Source of the DNA: an uncultured Lachnospiraceae bacterium
GTDB taxonomy: Bacteria > Bacillota > Clostridia > Lachnospirales > Lachnospiraceae
Reading direction: 5' to 3'
DNA: 6,314 nt
Assembly (NCBI GenBank): GCA_947653315.1
Contig: CANTGP010000188.1
Location: forward strand, 1 to 6,314
The notes beneath the pieces were generated by a model that did no database searches, was not told where the DNA came from, and was given only the letters and a program-made list of their open reading frames with translations. Positions 5,325-6,314 of the stretch are shown here, piece after piece. How positions within the stretch are numbered: the stretch's first letter is position 1; every line of letters begins with the position of its first letter. Made by a program: the position numbers and the translations under genes.

Positions 5325-6314
5325 ATGAAAGACGGGAAAGAATTAAAACGGTGGCTGGCGGTTTTCCTTACGGTGTTTTGCGGGCTGGCGGCGGCAGTGG
5401 TCCTGTTGGTGGTATATGTGGACCCTTTTTTCCAGTACCACAGTCCGTTAAAGGATTTTCCCTATGTGGTGGACCATCAGATAAACCAAAATCCGGGAAT
5501 GGCGAAACATATGGAGTATGACAGCGTGATTCTGGGTTCGTCCATGACCGTGAATTTTAACACCGACTGGTTCCGGGAACTGATGGGACTGCAGACGTTA
5601 AAGTTAAGTTACAGCGGTGCATTTCCGAAAGACCAGGCGAACATTATGGATATCCTGTTTGACAGCGGTCATACGGTGGATGCGGTATTCCTCGGAATTG
5701 ATGTTATCACTTACAGCGGCGGCGTGGAGGAAACCAAGTACCCGGTTCCGGAATACCTGTATGATGACAAGGTATGGAATGACGTGCCGTATGTGTTAAA
5801 TAAGGACGTGCTTTTGGAATATATCCTGCGTCCCCTTGCGGACCCCGATAAGACGGATCTTGCCACCGTGTATGCGAGCTGGTGGACGGAGGAATATTAC
5901 AGCAAACAGTGGGTGATGCACAATTATGTCCAGCCGGAAACGGTGGAGGAGGAGGCGGACCCGGAAAGTTATGTGGAAAACGTGAAAGCAAACCTGGATG
6001 CCAATATCTGCCCTTATGTGGAACGGCATCCGGAGACGGAATTTTATGTGTTTTTCCCGCCTTACAGCATTCTGTTTTGGAATGACGTACTCCGGGAGAA
6101 CCACCTGGAAGCCACCATGCGGGAATATGAATATATCACAAAGCGGCTGCTTGCTTATGACAATGTGCGTGTTTTCTTTTTCCCGAACCAGGAGTGGATT
6201 ATCTGTGATTTAGACCGTTATGCGGATTACAGCCATTACCATCCCGATATCAACCGGTACATGACGTATTCCTCCATAAATGTTTCTATTTTCTATTACA
6301 GTGTACCTCTTTTC
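5325..6314 (+). CDS. Membrane-anchored SGNH-hydrolase-like protein, MBOAT partner (C-terminus cut or disrupted)
   Basis: ATG 5325 follows AAAGGAG (5312-5318) at six bases; 330 codons are open to the window edge. A single N-terminal membrane span covers about residues 10-32, followed by DPFFQYH (33-39), so the body should lie outside the cell. EYDSVILGSSMTVNFNT contains the nucleophile block G-S-S-M-T, with S73 the likely catalytic serine, in the place of GDSL. DYSHYHPDIN (301-310) supplies the D-x-x-H pair D301/H304, completing an SGNH-type triad. This layout is shared with DltD, AlgJ/AlgX and PatB, which accept or transfer acyl groups delivered by an MBOAT; here the upstream MBOAT fits that role. 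It might instead be a deacylase. Homologues I recall continue some 40-60 residues past the histidine with a charged helical tail; here the last 17 residues (TYSSINVSIFYYSVPLF) do not look like that. The protein may be truncated by an insertion or rearrangement. Confidence 0.85.
   Translation, partial: MKDGKELKRWLAVFLTVFCGLAAAVVLLVVYVDPFFQYHSPLKDFPYVVDHQINQNPGMAKHMEYDSVILGSSMTVNFNTDWFRELMGLQTLKLSYSGAFPKDQANIMDILFDSGHTVDAVFLGIDVITYSGGVEETKYPVPEYLYDDKVWNDVPYVLNKDVLLEYILRPLADPDKTDLATVYASWWTEEYYSKQWVMHNYVQPETVEEEADPESYVENVKANLDANICPYVERHPETEFYVFFPPYSILFWNDVLRENHLEATMREYEYITKRLLAYDNVRVFFFPNQEWIICDLDRYADYSHYHPDINRYMTYSSINVSIFYYSVPLF
6264..6314. other. AT-rich stretch with abrupt change of composition at the right edge
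   Basis: The last 45 bases contain 14 G/C (about 31 percent), against roughly half in the preceding gene. Codons such as ATA, TCT and CCT, rare upstream, appear together. The encoded residues do not continue the SGNH family pattern. This could be the end of an inserted element or a rearrangement junction, but only one side is visible and no inverted repeat can be tested. Confidence 0.4.

Noticed and set aside
3972..5521. Several frames of 70-170 codons on both strands overlapping the MBOAT and SGNH genes
   Set aside because: They are shadows of well-supported genes in other frames; low-complexity, His/Pro/Arg or Gly-rich products with no motifs.

Overview
The window reads as part of a cell-envelope glycan locus from a Gram-positive Clostridia bacterium. 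Lachnospiraceae is my best guess, from protein style, purine-rich ribosome sites and a base composition near one-half GC; no search was run. It holds one gene on the minus strand and four open frames on the plus strand, all in the same plus frame, around a 174-base divergent control region. There is no RNA gene, CRISPR array or complete mobile element, and no gene-free stretch longer than 300 bases.

Left part (1-1442, minus strand): the first 480 codons of an FAD-dependent oxidoreductase of the amine-oxidase/protoporphyrinogen-oxidase-like group (COG1232 type), often found beside polysaccharide genes. It runs off the left edge.

Control region (1443-1616): two near-consensus promoters stand back to back. 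Each reads TGGACA, 17 bases, TAAAAT. Their -35 boxes abut and together form the perfect 12-base palindrome TGTCCATGGACA. The FAD gene and the plus-strand operon are therefore probably controlled together.

Plus-strand operon: (a) a polytopic membrane protein that looks like a GT-C-fold glycosyltransferase (DUF6077-like), broken into two frames (1617-2768 and 2802-3614) by one in-frame TAG; (b) a complete MBOAT O-acyltransferase of the AlgI/DltB/PatA type (3669-5243); (c) a membrane-anchored SGNH-hydrolase-like protein (5325 to the right edge), the usual partner of such MBOATs. The last roughly 50 bases change abruptly in composition and no longer look like this family.

Working model (inference): the GT-C-like protein adds a sugar to a surface glycan on the outer face of the membrane, the MBOAT moves an acyl group across the membrane, and the SGNH protein places it on the glycan. 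The divergent FAD enzyme may prepare or modify a sugar or lipid precursor. The points most worth checking are the mirrored promoter pair, the split GT-C-like gene and the broken 3' end.
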